This document shows positions 17,096-25,993 of a stretch of DNA of 64,000 bases, piece after piece. The translations under genes were made by a program, and so were the position numbers. The DNA comes from CAYPNF01 sp964411985 (lineage in GTDB: Bacteria > Verrucomicrobiota > Verrucomicrobiia > Limisphaerales > J093). Numbering within the stretch: the first letter of the stretch is position 1; every line of letters begins with the position of its first letter. The DNA lies in assembly GCA_964411985.1 (NCBI GenBank), contig CAYPNF010000034.1, positions 33,480 through 97,479 of the forward strand, in the 5' to 3' direction. Under the pieces are notes generated by a model that made no database searches, was not told the DNA's origin, and saw only the letters and a list, made by a program, of their open reading frames with translations.

Positions 17096-18213
17096 GGTTC
17101 GAGCACAGAGTTGGAGGTTGACTGACTGGAGGCGGGTGGAGGTGTTGTGGGTACACGGCCCTTGGAGGCCGGATCCTCAGACATCCATGTTGCAGGGTCG
17201 CCTTGCGCAAACGGGGTGGAGGAGCCGCCCATGGTGGCGGCGTCCCGGTCGATGGTCTGGAGGACGTAGAGGTAGAACTGTTTTCCGCTGGGAACCCGGA
17301 CATAGAACCCGTCGCGTTGGATGGCCTCGTAAATGCGCTGGGCATAAACCGAAAGGACCTTCTCGGCCCCTTTGAAGGGGGCGTTGTTGAGGGAGCGGCT
17401 GTCGACCGAGCCAAAGACGGTCTGCTCCTTTTCGGTCAACGCGCCCGCGGCACCGGCTAGGAACGTGGCGGCAAAGAGTTTGATCTCGGCAAGGTTATCG
17501 GACTTGATCAGACGCCCGCGCAGCCCGGCACTGCCATCGGTGATGCCCCATCCCTCCTGGTCCCCGGAGAACTCACGGTCCAAGGCCATGGCCTTGAGGC
17601 GCAGCTCCTCGCCGGTTTGCCAGACGAGTGTCCAGGCGGTGCCACTGGCGATGCGTTCGCGCTGCCGGTCGGTCTGAGCGGTCCCATGAATCTCCGTGCC
17701 CGCCGGGATCACGAGTTTGCCGCCGTGGTAAACATCCTCAGTGATCAAGCCCACGATGGGCGTCTGAATGGAGGATGAATCGACCGTGATCGCCGTTTCA
17801 CAGGCGATCAAGCGGCCAAAAGGGGCGTAAATGGACCCCAGGGATTTTGGTTCCGGTGCCCCAGCAGTGGAATCGGCAAAGAGGCTGATTGGTTCGATGA
17901 GGACAGGGTGTGGTTCTGGGGGCTTGGGGGCCGTGATTACCTTGGGCGGTTCATGGGTGGCCGGTTTGGGATCGGGTAGTGGTTCAGGCCTGGGGGGAGG
18001 CGCACGGAAGGGCTCCGAGGGCCGTTGGATGGTCTGAACCACCTGGGGGCTTTCGGTGTGATTCGTGGAGCGAGTCACCCGCACTTCCATTTCATCTTCG
18101 CCGGGGTTTCGGATGACGCTCACCAAAGCCAGTCCTGCCCCCAGGAGGAGGGCGAACACCACGAGCTTGCCGCTCTTGGTGGTGAAAAAGTTGATAAAGT
18201 CGCGCGGTTTCAT
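17092..18213 (-). CDS. VirB10/TrbI-like T4SS core protein
   Basis: A 373-residue protein with one N-terminal transmembrane segment (KLVVFALLLGAGLALVSV, about 15-32), a proline-rich periplasmic linker (about 70-120) and a C-terminal TrbI/VirB10 beta-barrel domain (about 140-330). The domain shows GLITEDVYHGGKLVIPAGTEIHG, the family's signature, and an antenna-region helix before KQFYLYVLQ. VirB10 spans both membranes and gates the conjugation channel. ATGA overlaps join it to both neighbours (VirB9-like upstream, lipoprotein downstream). Confidence 0.88.
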   Translation of the reverse strand: MKPRDFINFFTTKSGKLVVFALLLGAGLALVSVIRNPGEDEMEVRVTRSTNHTESPQVVQTIQRPSEPFRAPPPRPEPLPDPKPATHEPPKVITAPKPPEPHPVLIEPISLFADSTAGAPEPKSLGSIYAPFGRLIACETAITVDSSSIQTPIVGLITEDVYHGGKLVIPAGTEIHGTAQTDRQRERIASGTAWTLVWQTGEELRLKAMALDREFSGDQEGWGITDGSAGLRGRLIKSDNLAEIKLFAATFLAGAAGALTEKEQTVFGSVDSRSLNNAPFKGAEKVLSVYAQRIYEAIQRDGFYVRVPSGKQFYLYVLQTIDRDAATMGGSSTPFAQGDPATWMSEDPASKGRVPTTPPPASSQSTSNSVLEP

Positions 18214-19088
18214 GGCTTGGCCTCCTGGGCTTGAGTCCGATCCTGCGGTTTAGGAGGGGGCTCAGGTGACAGCCGGGTTACCAGGACGCTAAATTCGTTT
18301 TTCAACGAGAGTTCGTTGCGCCCGCCCTCTGGCGTGCCGGTGATGGCGATATAAACGGTGCTTTGAGCTCTGGCAGGGAGAACTCCGGGAGCGTCGCTGA
18401 TGGACTGGTGATAGAGACGGTTACCGGCACGCACCGCGAAACTTCCGGGCCGGTAGCGGATCTCCTGCTCGGATTTGTTCCAAAGTGTTAGGTGGAACAC
18501 GACCGTGTCTTCGGGATGGAAGCGGAACACCTCTTCAATCCGGATCTCGTAATCTCCAAAATCGGTGATCTGGGGTTTTTCACCGAAGGTCTTGGCCTCG
18601 ACCTGCGCAAGCGCCTCTGGATGCTGCGCTTTGAGGAGCGGGAACGCTTTGGCCTTATCGAGCAAGGCGAGCAGGCGGGTCGGGCTTGTCACCGGTGGGG
18701 AGGGTAGCATCGGCGGAAGGACTCGCTCTTCCAGGTTGAGAGCCAGAATGGGGGTCTCGCTCTCGATCAGCTCGAAGACATAGGTGCGCTTGTTCCAACG
18801 AATGTTCAGGTTCGTTGCCGCTTTGCGGGCCATGGCCCGAACCGAAAGGAAGGCCGAACCCTTCGCGTGTGCGAGCTGGAACTGCCCTGGTACCTTGGGG
18901 TCGGCGCTCACGCCCGCGGCGTCGATGGCCGTGATGGGACCCGGGAAGCTGAGGGTGGTGACGCGGTTGGTGGCCACGGGGAGTGTGACCACAACGCGAT
19001 CGTCCAGCGTGAGGCGTTGGATGGCTTCAGGGGGCTGTGCCAGCGAGGTGGTGGCGATGCAGAGCAGGAGACTACTTGATAATTTCAT
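18210..19088 (-). CDS. VirB9/TrbG-like T4SS core protein
   Basis: A 292-residue exported protein. ATG 19088 gives a good signal peptide (MKLSSSLLLCIATTSLAQ); an ATG 15 bases further up is possible. The N-terminal part has the VirB9-type beta strands (VTTLSFPGPITAIDA, NLNIRWNKRTYVFELIE) and the C-terminal part has a further beta domain (DTVVFHLTLWNKS, RAQSTVYIAITG). The family match is weaker than for VirB10, but the place between VirB8-like and VirB10-like genes supports it. It overlaps the VirB8-like gene by 17 bases and the VirB10-like gene by 4. Confidence 0.7.
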   Translation of the reverse strand: MKLSSSLLLCIATTSLAQPPEAIQRLTLDDRVVVTLPVATNRVTTLSFPGPITAIDAAGVSADPKVPGQFQLAHAKGSAFLSVRAMARKAATNLNIRWNKRTYVFELIESETPILALNLEERVLPPMLPSPPVTSPTRLLALLDKAKAFPLLKAQHPEALAQVEAKTFGEKPQITDFGDYEIRIEEVFRFHPEDTVVFHLTLWNKSEQEIRYRPGSFAVRAGNRLYHQSISDAPGVLPARAQSTVYIAITGTPEGGRNELSLKNEFSVLVTRLSPEPPPKPQDRTQAQEAKP

Positions 19089-19746
19089 ACTTAAAGTCGC
19101 CAACCGCAGTCGGGAATCGACCGTTGCTGGCCATGTTGGGGTTGCGGATCAAACGGAGGCTCAGCTTGAAGTTCGACGCCTCGGTAAACGCTTTCTCTTG
19201 AAACACACCGGTTCGGATGACCTGTCCGCCGACGGTGGCCAACACCTCGTTTTCACGAGTGGCCAGGATATCGATACGGGCGATCTCAGGCTTTTGGTGC
19301 AGTTGTTTGGAGCGGAACTCGGCCATCTCGCGCGACTGCTGATCCTGGGCCTTGGCGAAGGCTCCTTTAAGAAAGAGCAGCTTGAGGAGGTCCAGGTGAT
19401 CGAACTCCTTGGGATTACGGCTCAGGAAGGCCATGGCCGCCAGTTCGGCCTGTTGAGCGTGGAGATCCTTTGCTTCCTGAAACTGAAGCAACGGACTGAT
19501 GTAGTAGGTTTGCGATGGGTCCACAATGACGACCCGTTCCCGGTGCTTGAACTGTTTCACCAGATGATACCGGTCCAAAGCGGCCAGGCAGGTGACCGCC
19601 ACCGCCACAAAGAACCAGAACCAGGGCAGGCGGTCGCGCTGGGCAAAGAGCTGGGTTGGATCGAAGCGCTTGCGCGCGGCCGCGATGCGGGGCTGCCCGG
19701 CGTTCGGGGAGGCTGAACTGGTTTGGCGAAGGGGAGTGGATTCCAT
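19072..19746 (-). CDS. VirB8-like T4SS inner-membrane protein
   Basis: A 224-residue protein with a cytoplasmic N-terminus, one transmembrane helix (PWFWFFVAVAVTCLAALD, about 42-59) and a periplasmic domain of about 160 residues. This bitopic layout and the order VirB6-VirB8-VirB9-VirB10 are those of type IV secretion systems. The periplasmic part (KHRERVVIVDPSQTYYIS, VLATVGGQVIRTG, SNFKLSLRLIRN) fits the NTF2-like VirB8/TrbF fold, though sequence identity to classic VirB8 is low. It begins 5 bases after the VirB6-like gene. Confidence 0.7.
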   Translation of the reverse strand: MESTPLRQTSSASPNAGQPRIAAARKRFDPTQLFAQRDRLPWFWFFVAVAVTCLAALDRYHLVKQFKHRERVVIVDPSQTYYISPLLQFQEAKDLHAQQAELAAMAFLSRNPKEFDHLDLLKLLFLKGAFAKAQDQQSREMAEFRSKQLHQKPEIARIDILATRENEVLATVGGQVIRTGVFQEKAFTEASNFKLSLRLIRNPNMASNGRFPTAVGDFKYEIIK

Positions 19747-19751
19747 AGGAG

Positions 19752-20819
19752 TCAGTAATTGTGGTTTTTGGATCGGGCGATAAGGTCCCGCACGGCCCGA
19801 TCACCGGTGATGTCATCCCCGGGCCGGCCGCGGGCACCGCGCGGGGGAAGCCCGCTTCCGGCGATAAGTATGGCTCCCGCACTTCCCTGCCCGGCGGCAG
19901 TGGAGAGGGTGCTTAAGACAGCGGCCATGCCCGCGGCACTGGCGGTCACTGCGGGAATTCCGGTGGCGGCGGCCACGGCGGCCGCGCCTGCGGTAGTAGC
20001 GGCGGCTTGCAGAAACCCACCCACCGCGCCCCCCAGGAGCTGGCCTCCTGCCAGGATGCCTTCGGAGAACACCTTCTGGATGACCAAGGGCGCGGCCACG
20101 GTGCTGAACACAATCCAAAAAGCTAGAACGGCGGCCCCCAGAGAGGCTTGGAGGGTGTATAAGGAGGCGGTCGGATCGACGAAGCGCAGAGCGGGATCAG
20201 TCATGAAATCCAGAATCCCCTGCGTAATAAGGGCAGCGACCGCCCAGCCCAATGGCCACAGAAGGACCCCCACCAGGTGCATCAGGTAACGGCTGCCGAT
20301 GGAACGTAAGGGGGGGATAGCCATCAGTCCAATCAGCAGCGGGGAGAGGGCGTAGCCGCTAAAGAGGATGAACTTCTGGAACACATAGGCCCAGAAGAGC
20401 ATGAGTGAGGCAAAGTGTCCCACCAGCCAAAGCAGGCCTGAGATGAGCAGTTCAACGGTAAACCCGTTGAGGTCCCCCAGGATATCCCACCAGGAGCGCT
20501 CCGCTCCGGTATCCCGCTTGACGACGAGCAGCGCGTTGTATTGGTCTTGCACAGCGGTGGGGTCAATGCCTAACCCGTTGAGGATGGAGGTTTGAAGGAG
20601 GCTTTGGACCTGGTTTCCCCAGGTGGGAAGCAGGACCAGCAGAGCGGTCAGGATCATGATCCGCACCAGGTGCAGCATCAGGGTCTTGGCCGAGAACCCG
20701 TGCAGGACAAAAAGGATGGTCCCGACGATAAAGAGGAGATAGGCCACCAGCTGCAACAGGTCATGGAGCTCCGCGCACTTGCGCAGGAAGGTCGGGAAGA
20801 GATCCTCGAAGGGGGCCAT
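19752..20819 (-). CDS. VirB6/TrbL-like polytopic channel protein
   Basis: A 355-residue membrane protein with about six hydrophobic segments between residues 20 and 290, including LLQLVAYLLFIVGTILFVLH and MHLVGVLLWPLGWAVAALI. A small-residue-rich helix series (GGAVGGFLQAAATTAGAAAV) and a hydrophilic basic tail follow. The LWPLGWA motif and central loop are typical of VirB6/TrbL. These proteins line the inner-membrane entry of the DNA channel. It is followed 5 bases on by the VirB8-like gene and preceded by the VirB5/TrbJ-like gene. Confidence 0.82.
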   Translation of the reverse strand: MAPFEDLFPTFLRKCAELHDLLQLVAYLLFIVGTILFVLHGFSAKTLMLHLVRIMILTALLVLLPTWGNQVQSLLQTSILNGLGIDPTAVQDQYNALLVVKRDTGAERSWWDILGDLNGFTVELLISGLLWLVGHFASLMLFWAYVFQKFILFSGYALSPLLIGLMAIPPLRSIGSRYLMHLVGVLLWPLGWAVAALITQGILDFMTDPALRFVDPTASLYTLQASLGAAVLAFWIVFSTVAAPLVIQKVFSEGILAGGQLLGGAVGGFLQAAATTAGAAAVAAATGIPAVTASAAGMAAVLSTLSTAAGQGSAGAILIAGSGLPPRGARGRPGDDITGDRAVRDLIARSKNHNY

Positions 20820-20840
20820 AATGTTTTTGGGAAGCTCGAG

Positions 20841-21641
20841 TTAACGAGTGGGGAAGGTCACCGGGGCGTTGAGCAGACGAAAGGTCCGGCCGTACTTGGC
20901 CACCGCTTCGGTGAACTCGGCGTGCTGTTGCTCTTTCTTGGCTTCCGCCTGCCGCTGCGCATCGGCGCGGTTGGCGACATCCTGGACCAGGGCTGAAGCG
21001 CTGGCCTGTTCCACTTCCTGGTCCGTGCTGGCCAGGGCAGCGGAGAGTCCAGTAAGCAGGGCGCTTAGCTTCTGCACCTCCGCGTCGGTGGTGGCGGAGC
21101 GCAACTGTTCCGTTGTGGCGGCAATCTGGCCCTTGAGCGCCACGCGCCGGGCAGCGGCGTCACTCGAGACCGCGAGGTAGTTGGCCGTGGTCTTCTGCAC
21201 CGCGGCCGCTGGCAGGTAGGGCTGGCTACGGCGGGGGACTTTTGCGCCGCCTGGGGTGGTAAACTGGGTGCCGATGCTCTGGTAGAGCCCGCCCGCGGTG
21301 TAGACCATGGCTTCGGTGGCGCGGGCGGACTCCTCGAGCGTCTTCAGGGTTTGGCCTAGCTCGCTCTTGCGGAGGTCATCGATGAGCGGCTTGGCGGTAC
21401 TCAGCAGGACTTTGGAGGGATCACCGAACACGCTCTCGTAGCGCTTGAACTCGTTCACCTGCTCGGTGAGCAAGGAGATCTGCTGAACTTGTTTGCCAAT
21501 GACTTCGACGAACTTGGCGATCTCCTGCACTCCGTTAAGAATGGTTTGCGTGTGGACCGCCGGATCATAAACGGTCCATTGGGCGCAAACCTGAGAGGCG
21601 CACAGGAGAGAGAGACCAGCCAGGGGGATCAAGGTTTTCAT
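20841..21641 (-). CDS. VirB5/TrbJ-like T4SS protein
   Basis: A 266-residue exported protein: signal peptide (MKTLIPLAGLSLLCASQVCA), then QWTVYDPAVHTQTILNGVQEI, which is the hallmark TrbJ/VirB5 start. Long helices follow (VIGKQVQQISLLTEQVNEFKR, EQLRSATTDAEVQKLSALL) up to the C-terminus. VirB5-like proteins sit at the pilus tip or help assemble it. An AGAAAG ribosome site lies just upstream of ATG 21641. The gap to the VirB6-like gene is 21 bases. Confidence 0.82.
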   Translation of the reverse strand: MKTLIPLAGLSLLCASQVCAQWTVYDPAVHTQTILNGVQEIAKFVEVIGKQVQQISLLTEQVNEFKRYESVFGDPSKVLLSTAKPLIDDLRKSELGQTLKTLEESARATEAMVYTAGGLYQSIGTQFTTPGGAKVPRRSQPYLPAAAVQKTTANYLAVSSDAAARRVALKGQIAATTEQLRSATTDAEVQKLSALLTGLSAALASTDQEVEQASASALVQDVANRADAQRQAEAKKEQQHAEFTEAVAKYGRTFRLLNAPVTFPTR

Positions 21642-21670
21642 GGTGTCTTTCTAGAGAAGTGCAGGCCCCA

Positions 21671-22102
21671 TTACTCCTCGATGCGGAGATACTTGGTGGA
21701 GGGTTGGAAGGTGACCCCGTCGATGCGCTGCTCGGGCAGCTGCACGGGGTAAAGGCGAACGCTGCCCACCTGGTTGCGCTGGCGTTGGAGGGAAACGTAG
21801 AGCCAATACTGCTGCTTCACGGCGTCACTCTTCCCTTTGTCGTAGCCGGTAGCATATGCTTTCTGGCTCTCCTTTTTGGCCGCGTAGTGGAGCCCCTCAC
21901 TCAACAGGACGCCCCCAGCCGCCCCGGCGGCGGTGGCGAGTGGGTTGCCGTCGGAGAGCTCGTGGCCCAGGTAAGCGCCCCCCGCGCCCAAGGCCACGTC
22001 GCCGATGGCCCGGGTGGAGGAGCATCCGCTCAAGAGGGTGGCGCCTGCCAGACAGGCGGCAAGTTCAAGAATCAGGACAAGAGGAGGGTGTTTCATAATC
22101 AT
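21671..22102 (-). CDS. glycine-zipper lipoprotein
   Basis: A 143-residue lipoprotein (LLSGCSS lipobox) with a glycine-zipper segment (ALGAGGAYLGHELSDGN, AAGAAGGVLLSEGLHY) able to insert in a membrane, then a polar C-terminal part with KQQYWLYVSLQRQ. The ATG at 22102 overlaps the stop of the VirB4-like gene; ATG 22096 is equally possible. The place between virB4 and virB5/trbJ corresponds to TrbK or other small lipoproteins of conjugation operons. It may contribute to the outer-membrane part of the machine or to entry exclusion; not provable here. Confidence 0.65.
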   Translation of the reverse strand: MIMKHPPLVLILELAACLAGATLLSGCSSTRAIGDVALGAGGAYLGHELSDGNPLATAAGAAGGVLLSEGLHYAAKKESQKAYATGYDKGKSDAVKQQYWLYVSLQRQRNQVGSVRLYPVQLPEQRIDGVTFQPSTKYLRIEE

Positions 22103-24888
22103 TCTTTGGTAGGGGATTTGGATTTACGGTTGGCGTGAAGAACGATGCCTTCCACAACACTGGGGCATTGGCGCAATTCGCGGGCACGGCGGTCAAAGTG
22201 TTCGCCGCTGGAGCTGGAGCAATAGAGCATCTCCGGGGAGGCGACATTGTGAACCGTGCCGCAGAGGTTGCGGTTGGAATCGGTGTGCAGGTAGGTGAAG
22301 GGGGAGAACTTCTGGCCAGATTGATGGTCTGGCAAAGGGTAGTTCATGATGGCGTGTTGCGTGACCTCTGGGAGCGAGATGTCTTTACCCATGTCCTCCA
22401 GGTCGGTGCGGTCGTTTTGGCGGAGGATGAAGAACTGGCGGCTGTTGCCAAAGACGGCGGAGCGGATGCGGCTTTGTTTGAAACGGGCGTACTGTTGCAC
22501 GATGGAGATGTTCCAGCAGTTGAACTTGCGCAGCTGCGCGTAGCTCTCCTGCACGATTTCCTGTCCACCGGGGATGTCCAGGAACCGGGCGACCTCCTCG
22601 TACACGTTGCGTTTGCGCACCGCCCGGGGCAGGGTCATGATGTGCTTGCGGGCATGGTTGGTGATCAGAAAGCCCGCCGCCGATTTGAGTTCCTTGGCTG
22701 ACTCAGGAATGTAGCCCAGCTCGAAGTGAGCGATGCGGCCCGTCAGGGAGAGATTGCTCCGGCCATCGAAGAGACAGCCGTAGTTGCCATCGCGGCACCA
22801 GGGCAGCAGCAGCGTGGCGATCTCCATGATCTGATCGCGCTCCGCACCCAGCGGCTCGAGCATCATCAACTCCTGGAGCATTCGGTGCGTGGGAAACTCT
22901 TCCGCGGTGAAATAGGCGAAGGCCAGGTTCCGGACCTCTTTGCTCGTTCTGGGGTCTTTGAGGAACCTGAGGGCCTGCGCTTCACTAAACCGGGCGAGAT
23001 ACTCGCGGCCCCATTCATTCCACTGCCCGATGCCCGGCAACCCAGGCGCACCGGGTCCAGGCTCCGCAAGAGTGGGTCCAGGCTGCGCCTGGTCGCGGAA
23101 GTCGGCGTAGGTTTCGAGGGTGGTGGCTCCTGGGGGCATGCGTTCCTCGCGAAAGCGTTGCAGGGCCAAAGCGTGCTTGGCGATGTCCAGCAACAGGTCA
23201 TGCCGTTTCTTGCACCAGTCCTGAAAGGCGTCCTCATAGAGTAGGTTGATGTATTTTGCGATCTGGGCTTGCCGGAGCATCTGTTTGTCCTCCTGGCTGC
23301 TGAGGCCAATCATGCGGGCCACCAGGGCGGTGGCGGCGGAGAGGTGGTCAGGAGTCAGTGGCAATCCCTTGGTATCAAGGTAGTTGATGGTCAGATCGCC
23401 GTCGGGATGGATGATGATGGGCCGAGCGCCCTCCTCCACCGTGGCCGTATAGATCCCATAGGAGAGCCCCTCTTCGATGATGACCGTATAACCGAAATAG
23501 CCTTCGGTCTGAGTGAGTAGGTCGCAGACGGTGACGGACTTGCCGGAGCCCGACATTCCTAACAACACCGCGTGTTGGGGGACCTTGTTGTCGTCCGAGC
23601 CCGAGAAGGTCTCGACCCCGATCAGATTAGAGTTGGGTCCGTCGTAGATGGCTTCGGCGGTGGCCAGGTGGCCGGTGAAGGTGCTGGTGACTGGAAGCAT
23701 GTCAGCCAGGTAGCGGTGTTCGGCGTAGAGCTTTCGATATTCGTACCGTCCCCAGGTCCAGCCGGGCCAGGTCTGGAAGAAGAGGTTTTTAGAGGTGCTG
23801 GGGAGGTTGCTCTCGAAGTATTGGGCTGCGTTCATCGAGTTGATGGCGTTCTTGATCGCTCCGGCCTTGGCGTTCAAGCCATCCCGGGTCTTGTCCCACA
23901 CGCGAATCACCAAGAGCGCGTGGAATGGAATCGTCTGGCCCTGCATCAGGGCGTGGATCTTCTTCTGCTTCTTTTCCATCACGGTGAGCAGGGAGATCTT
24001 CTTCTCGCTGGCGTAATCCCCGGCGACGCGCTCATGCTCCTTCTCCTCCTTGGAGATTTCTTTGGTGACGGGGAGCGGGTCGATGTTGACGGTGATCGTG
24101 TAGTCCAGAAGGCGCAGGTTGGTGAGGCGCTGGATGATTCCTGGATAGGTGGTGCGCGGCCAGCGGGTCAGGACCAGGATGGAGTGGTAGTGGCCATCGA
24201 GAAAGAAGCCAAAATCGGATTGCCCGTTGCCCTCGCTATGCCAGCAGTTCTCCTGAATCGTCAGCTCGGGGTCAAAACCCTCAGCGGGATCAAAATCGAA
24301 CCGGTCGTTCAGGGAGGGGTTCAGGAACCGCGTAAAGTGCCGGAAATGATCGAGGTCGGACATCGGCAGCACCCGACCGCCGCTCGTCCCCAGAATCTCC
24401 AGCAAGAGCTGGTGCACCTGCTCGAACTCGGACTCCAACTGGTCGAGCAAGCTGGAGTAATACTCGCTGCGCGCTTTCGCCGACTGGAAGGACTTGGGCA
24501 CGTTTTCCAGGGCGCGGGACACATAAAGAATCACCCGCTGGCGCCGAAGCTTGCGCTCTGACATCGCCTGCCAGTAACGGGTGAAGCGCTCGTTGCGCGC
24601 CCGCCGGGTCCAGACATTGGTAAAGCGCTCTGTCTCCTGCTGGTAGCGCAGCAGTTCCCCCTTGTAGTTGGAATCGCAGAAGTACTGCACTTGAAGGCGT
24701 TGGTTCTCGTGCAGGGACGCGAGCAGGAGACAGAGCTGATCCTGGAAGAGGTTGAGATCGCTGGCTGGCGAGTTGGCCAGGTTGGGGGCCTCGAAGACAA
24801 ACCCCTTGGAAACGTAACCGCCGCGCCGCAAGGAATGGAATACGAGCAGGTTGCGGGCAAAGAAGCCGTTGGGTGCGCGTTCGAGCAT
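22099..24888 (-). CDS. VirB4/TrbE-like conjugation ATPase
   Basis: A 929-residue ATPase. The N-terminal half (about 1-400) is the VirB4 domain that contacts the membrane complex. The C-terminal half is a RecA-like motor with Walker A GMSGSGKSVTVCD (about 438-450), a GCLFDGRSNLSLTGRIAHFEL stretch (split here: GCLFDGRSNLS, GRIAHFELGY) and a Walker B-type hydrophobic region before EVARFLDIPGG. VirB4 proteins energise pilus assembly and substrate transfer in every known conjugative type IV system. The length is typical for the TrbE/VirB4 family (about 800-930). It is followed by the lipoprotein gene with an ATGA overlap. Confidence 0.92.
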   Translation of the reverse strand: MLERAPNGFFARNLLVFHSLRRGGYVSKGFVFEAPNLANSPASDLNLFQDQLCLLLASLHENQRLQVQYFCDSNYKGELLRYQQETERFTNVWTRRARNERFTRYWQAMSERKLRRQRVILYVSRALENVPKSFQSAKARSEYYSSLLDQLESEFEQVHQLLLEILGTSGGRVLPMSDLDHFRHFTRFLNPSLNDRFDFDPAEGFDPELTIQENCWHSEGNGQSDFGFFLDGHYHSILVLTRWPRTTYPGIIQRLTNLRLLDYTITVNIDPLPVTKEISKEEKEHERVAGDYASEKKISLLTVMEKKQKKIHALMQGQTIPFHALLVIRVWDKTRDGLNAKAGAIKNAINSMNAAQYFESNLPSTSKNLFFQTWPGWTWGRYEYRKLYAEHRYLADMLPVTSTFTGHLATAEAIYDGPNSNLIGVETFSGSDDNKVPQHAVLLGMSGSGKSVTVCDLLTQTEGYFGYTVIIEEGLSYGIYTATVEEGARPIIIHPDGDLTINYLDTKGLPLTPDHLSAATALVARMIGLSSQEDKQMLRQAQIAKYINLLYEDAFQDWCKKRHDLLLDIAKHALALQRFREERMPPGATTLETYADFRDQAQPGPTLAEPGPGAPGLPGIGQWNEWGREYLARFSEAQALRFLKDPRTSKEVRNLAFAYFTAEEFPTHRMLQELMMLEPLGAERDQIMEIATLLLPWCRDGNYGCLFDGRSNLSLTGRIAHFELGYIPESAKELKSAAGFLITNHARKHIMTLPRAVRKRNVYEEVARFLDIPGGQEIVQESYAQLRKFNCWNISIVQQYARFKQSRIRSAVFGNSRQFFILRQNDRTDLEDMGKDISLPEVTQHAIMNYPLPDHQSGQKFSPFTYLHTDSNRNLCGTVHNVASPEMLYCSSSSGEHFDRRARELRQCPSVVEGIVLHANRKSKSPTKE

Positions 24889-24891
24889 AGG

Positions 24892-25158
24892 TCAAAGATG
24901 GAGGTGTGGAGAGAGAGCCCCCGGCCGTTGCCCGCGCAATTTCAGGAGGAGGCGATCGGCCCGCTCCAGGTCGCTGATCAGGCGCTGGACGGTGCGGGCC
25001 TTGCCAATCTCGTTGGTGGCGATGTAGGCCTCGCGTGTATGGCTGATCGCCCGTTCCAGGTGCGCGCGGGCCATCGGGTCCAGGTCGTATCGATAGAGAT
25101 GCGTGCGCAGGGCATTTTCGACTTCGTCCAGGACTTCAAGCAGGGGTTGCGGTTTCAT
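24892..25158 (-). CDS. small cytoplasmic protein between virB3 and virB4
   Basis: An 88-residue helical protein (LLEVLDEVENALRTHLYRYDL, RAHLERAISHTREAYIATNE) with no membrane segment, starting 3 bases after the VirB3-like gene and ending 3 bases before the VirB4-like gene. The close packing makes it a real member of the operon. I do not recognise it; no known VirB component matches in this place, so it seems specific to this lineage of secretion system. Confidence 0.65.
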   Translation of the reverse strand: MKPQPLLEVLDEVENALRTHLYRYDLDPMARAHLERAISHTREAYIATNEIGKARTVQRLISDLERADRLLLKLRGQRPGALSPHLHL

Positions 25159-25161
25159 AGG

Positions 25162-25503
25162 TCAGTCTTTTGCCAGGGGATGTTTGGGGGTGCCCTCTTG
25201 CCGCAGGTCCGGACTGAAGCCCGTGCCAGAGATCCAGCGCTCCAGGAAGTCGCGGTCGTAACCAGGGGGTTTGCCCTGGCGCAGGCCAAAGATATAGGCC
25301 AAGCACAGGAGCAGTGGGACGACCGCGACCCCGAGCGAGGTCAGAAGGCGGGCCTTCAAGCTTACCAGGAGCAGGAAGAAGAGCAGGATGCTGGCTCCGA
25401 CCCCTCCGATGAGCCACCAGACCAGGTTGCCATCCAGTCCCCAGGTGCGGCCCTGGGAGTCAGAGGCCGCGTTGGTATCACTCAGTCGGAGGTTCGCGCT
25501 CAT
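25162..25503 (-). CDS. VirB3/TrbD-like membrane protein
   Basis: A 113-residue protein with two adjacent hydrophobic segments (VWWLIGGVGASILLFFLLLVS and LLTSLGVAVVPLLLCLAYIFG) and the GKPPGYDRDFLERWI segment after them. This matches the VirB3/TrbD pattern, where a short hairpin of membrane helices is followed by a G-P-G-Y-x-x-D motif before VirB4. It follows the pilin gene by 2 bases. Role: helps anchor VirB4 at the inner membrane. Confidence 0.75.
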   Translation of the reverse strand: MSANLRLSDTNAASDSQGRTWGLDGNLVWWLIGGVGASILLFFLLLVSLKARLLTSLGVAVVPLLLCLAYIFGLRQGKPPGYDRDFLERWISGTGFSPDLRQEGTPKHPLAKD

Positions 25504-25505
25504 GG

Positions 25506-25859
25506 CTAGAAAGCCCCCACGCCGACGGAGGAACTGTCCTCAATGCCGAAGATCTTGAAGAAGGCGTAGATCACTGCCGGTGCCGCCGCGATGATCGCCC
25601 CGCCGATGATCGACATCTTGCCCTGGTCCACGTCCCCACGGCGGATAGCAAAGCCGCCCGCGATCACGGCGGCGATGCCCAGCACGAAGCCAAACATCAT
25701 AATCACCGCCAGGCTGTTGCTGATGCCTGTCTTCAGCTCGGTGGAATCGAAGGCCTGGGCCATCAGCCGCCCGGAGTTGGCCAGCACCACCAGGGCGGCC
25801 AGGGCGAAGGTACGCAGCCGGGCCAGGGTGTTGGGTCGCAGTTGCACGAGTCTCTTCAT
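25506..25859 (-). CDS. VirB2/TrbC-like pilin
   Basis: A 117-residue precursor with a long signal peptide (cleavage probably near LMAQA) and a mature part of about 80 residues. It has two hydrophobic helices (SLAVIMMFGFVLGIAAVIAG and SIIGGAIIAAAPAVIYAFF) around a short basic turn (RRGDVDQGK). This is the classic layout of conjugative pilins of the TrbC/VirB2 family. AAAGG lies 6 bases before ATG 25859. It is the first gene of the T4SS operon, and the dyad at 25883-25905 lies just upstream. Confidence 0.85.
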   Translation of the reverse strand: MKRLVQLRPNTLARLRTFALAALVVLANSGRLMAQAFDSTELKTGISNSLAVIMMFGFVLGIAAVIAGGFAIRRGDVDQGKMSIIGGAIIAAAPAVIYAFFKIFGIEDSSSVGVGAF

Positions 25860-25882
25860 GATATGCCTTTGTTGGTTTTGTT

Positions 25883-25905
25883 AGCGGATCAGCGGATTGT
25901 CCGCT
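25883..25905 (-). promoter_or_regulatory. operator-like dyad upstream of the pilin gene
   Basis: AGCGGA (25891-25896), TTG spacer-like bases and TCCGCT (25900-25905) form a perfect 6-bp dyad, with another AGCGGA at 25883-25888. It sits about 24 bases upstream of the pilin start, between divergent genes, and could bind a repressor of the T4SS operon. Confidence 0.35.
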
Positions 25906-25993
25906 CATCACAGGGAAGGTTTTGCCAGAAAGAGTCCGCGCGCAGTTGCAGGTGGTACACAACGTGCCGCTCTGTCCGTGCTACGGAAAAGGA

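Noticed and set aside
23572..24561. Long open frame (329 codons) on the + strand inside the VirB4-like gene
   Set aside because: It is exactly antisense to a gene with clear ATPase motifs; its Val/Gly/Leu-rich composition is that of an opposite-strand shadow in GC-rich DNA.
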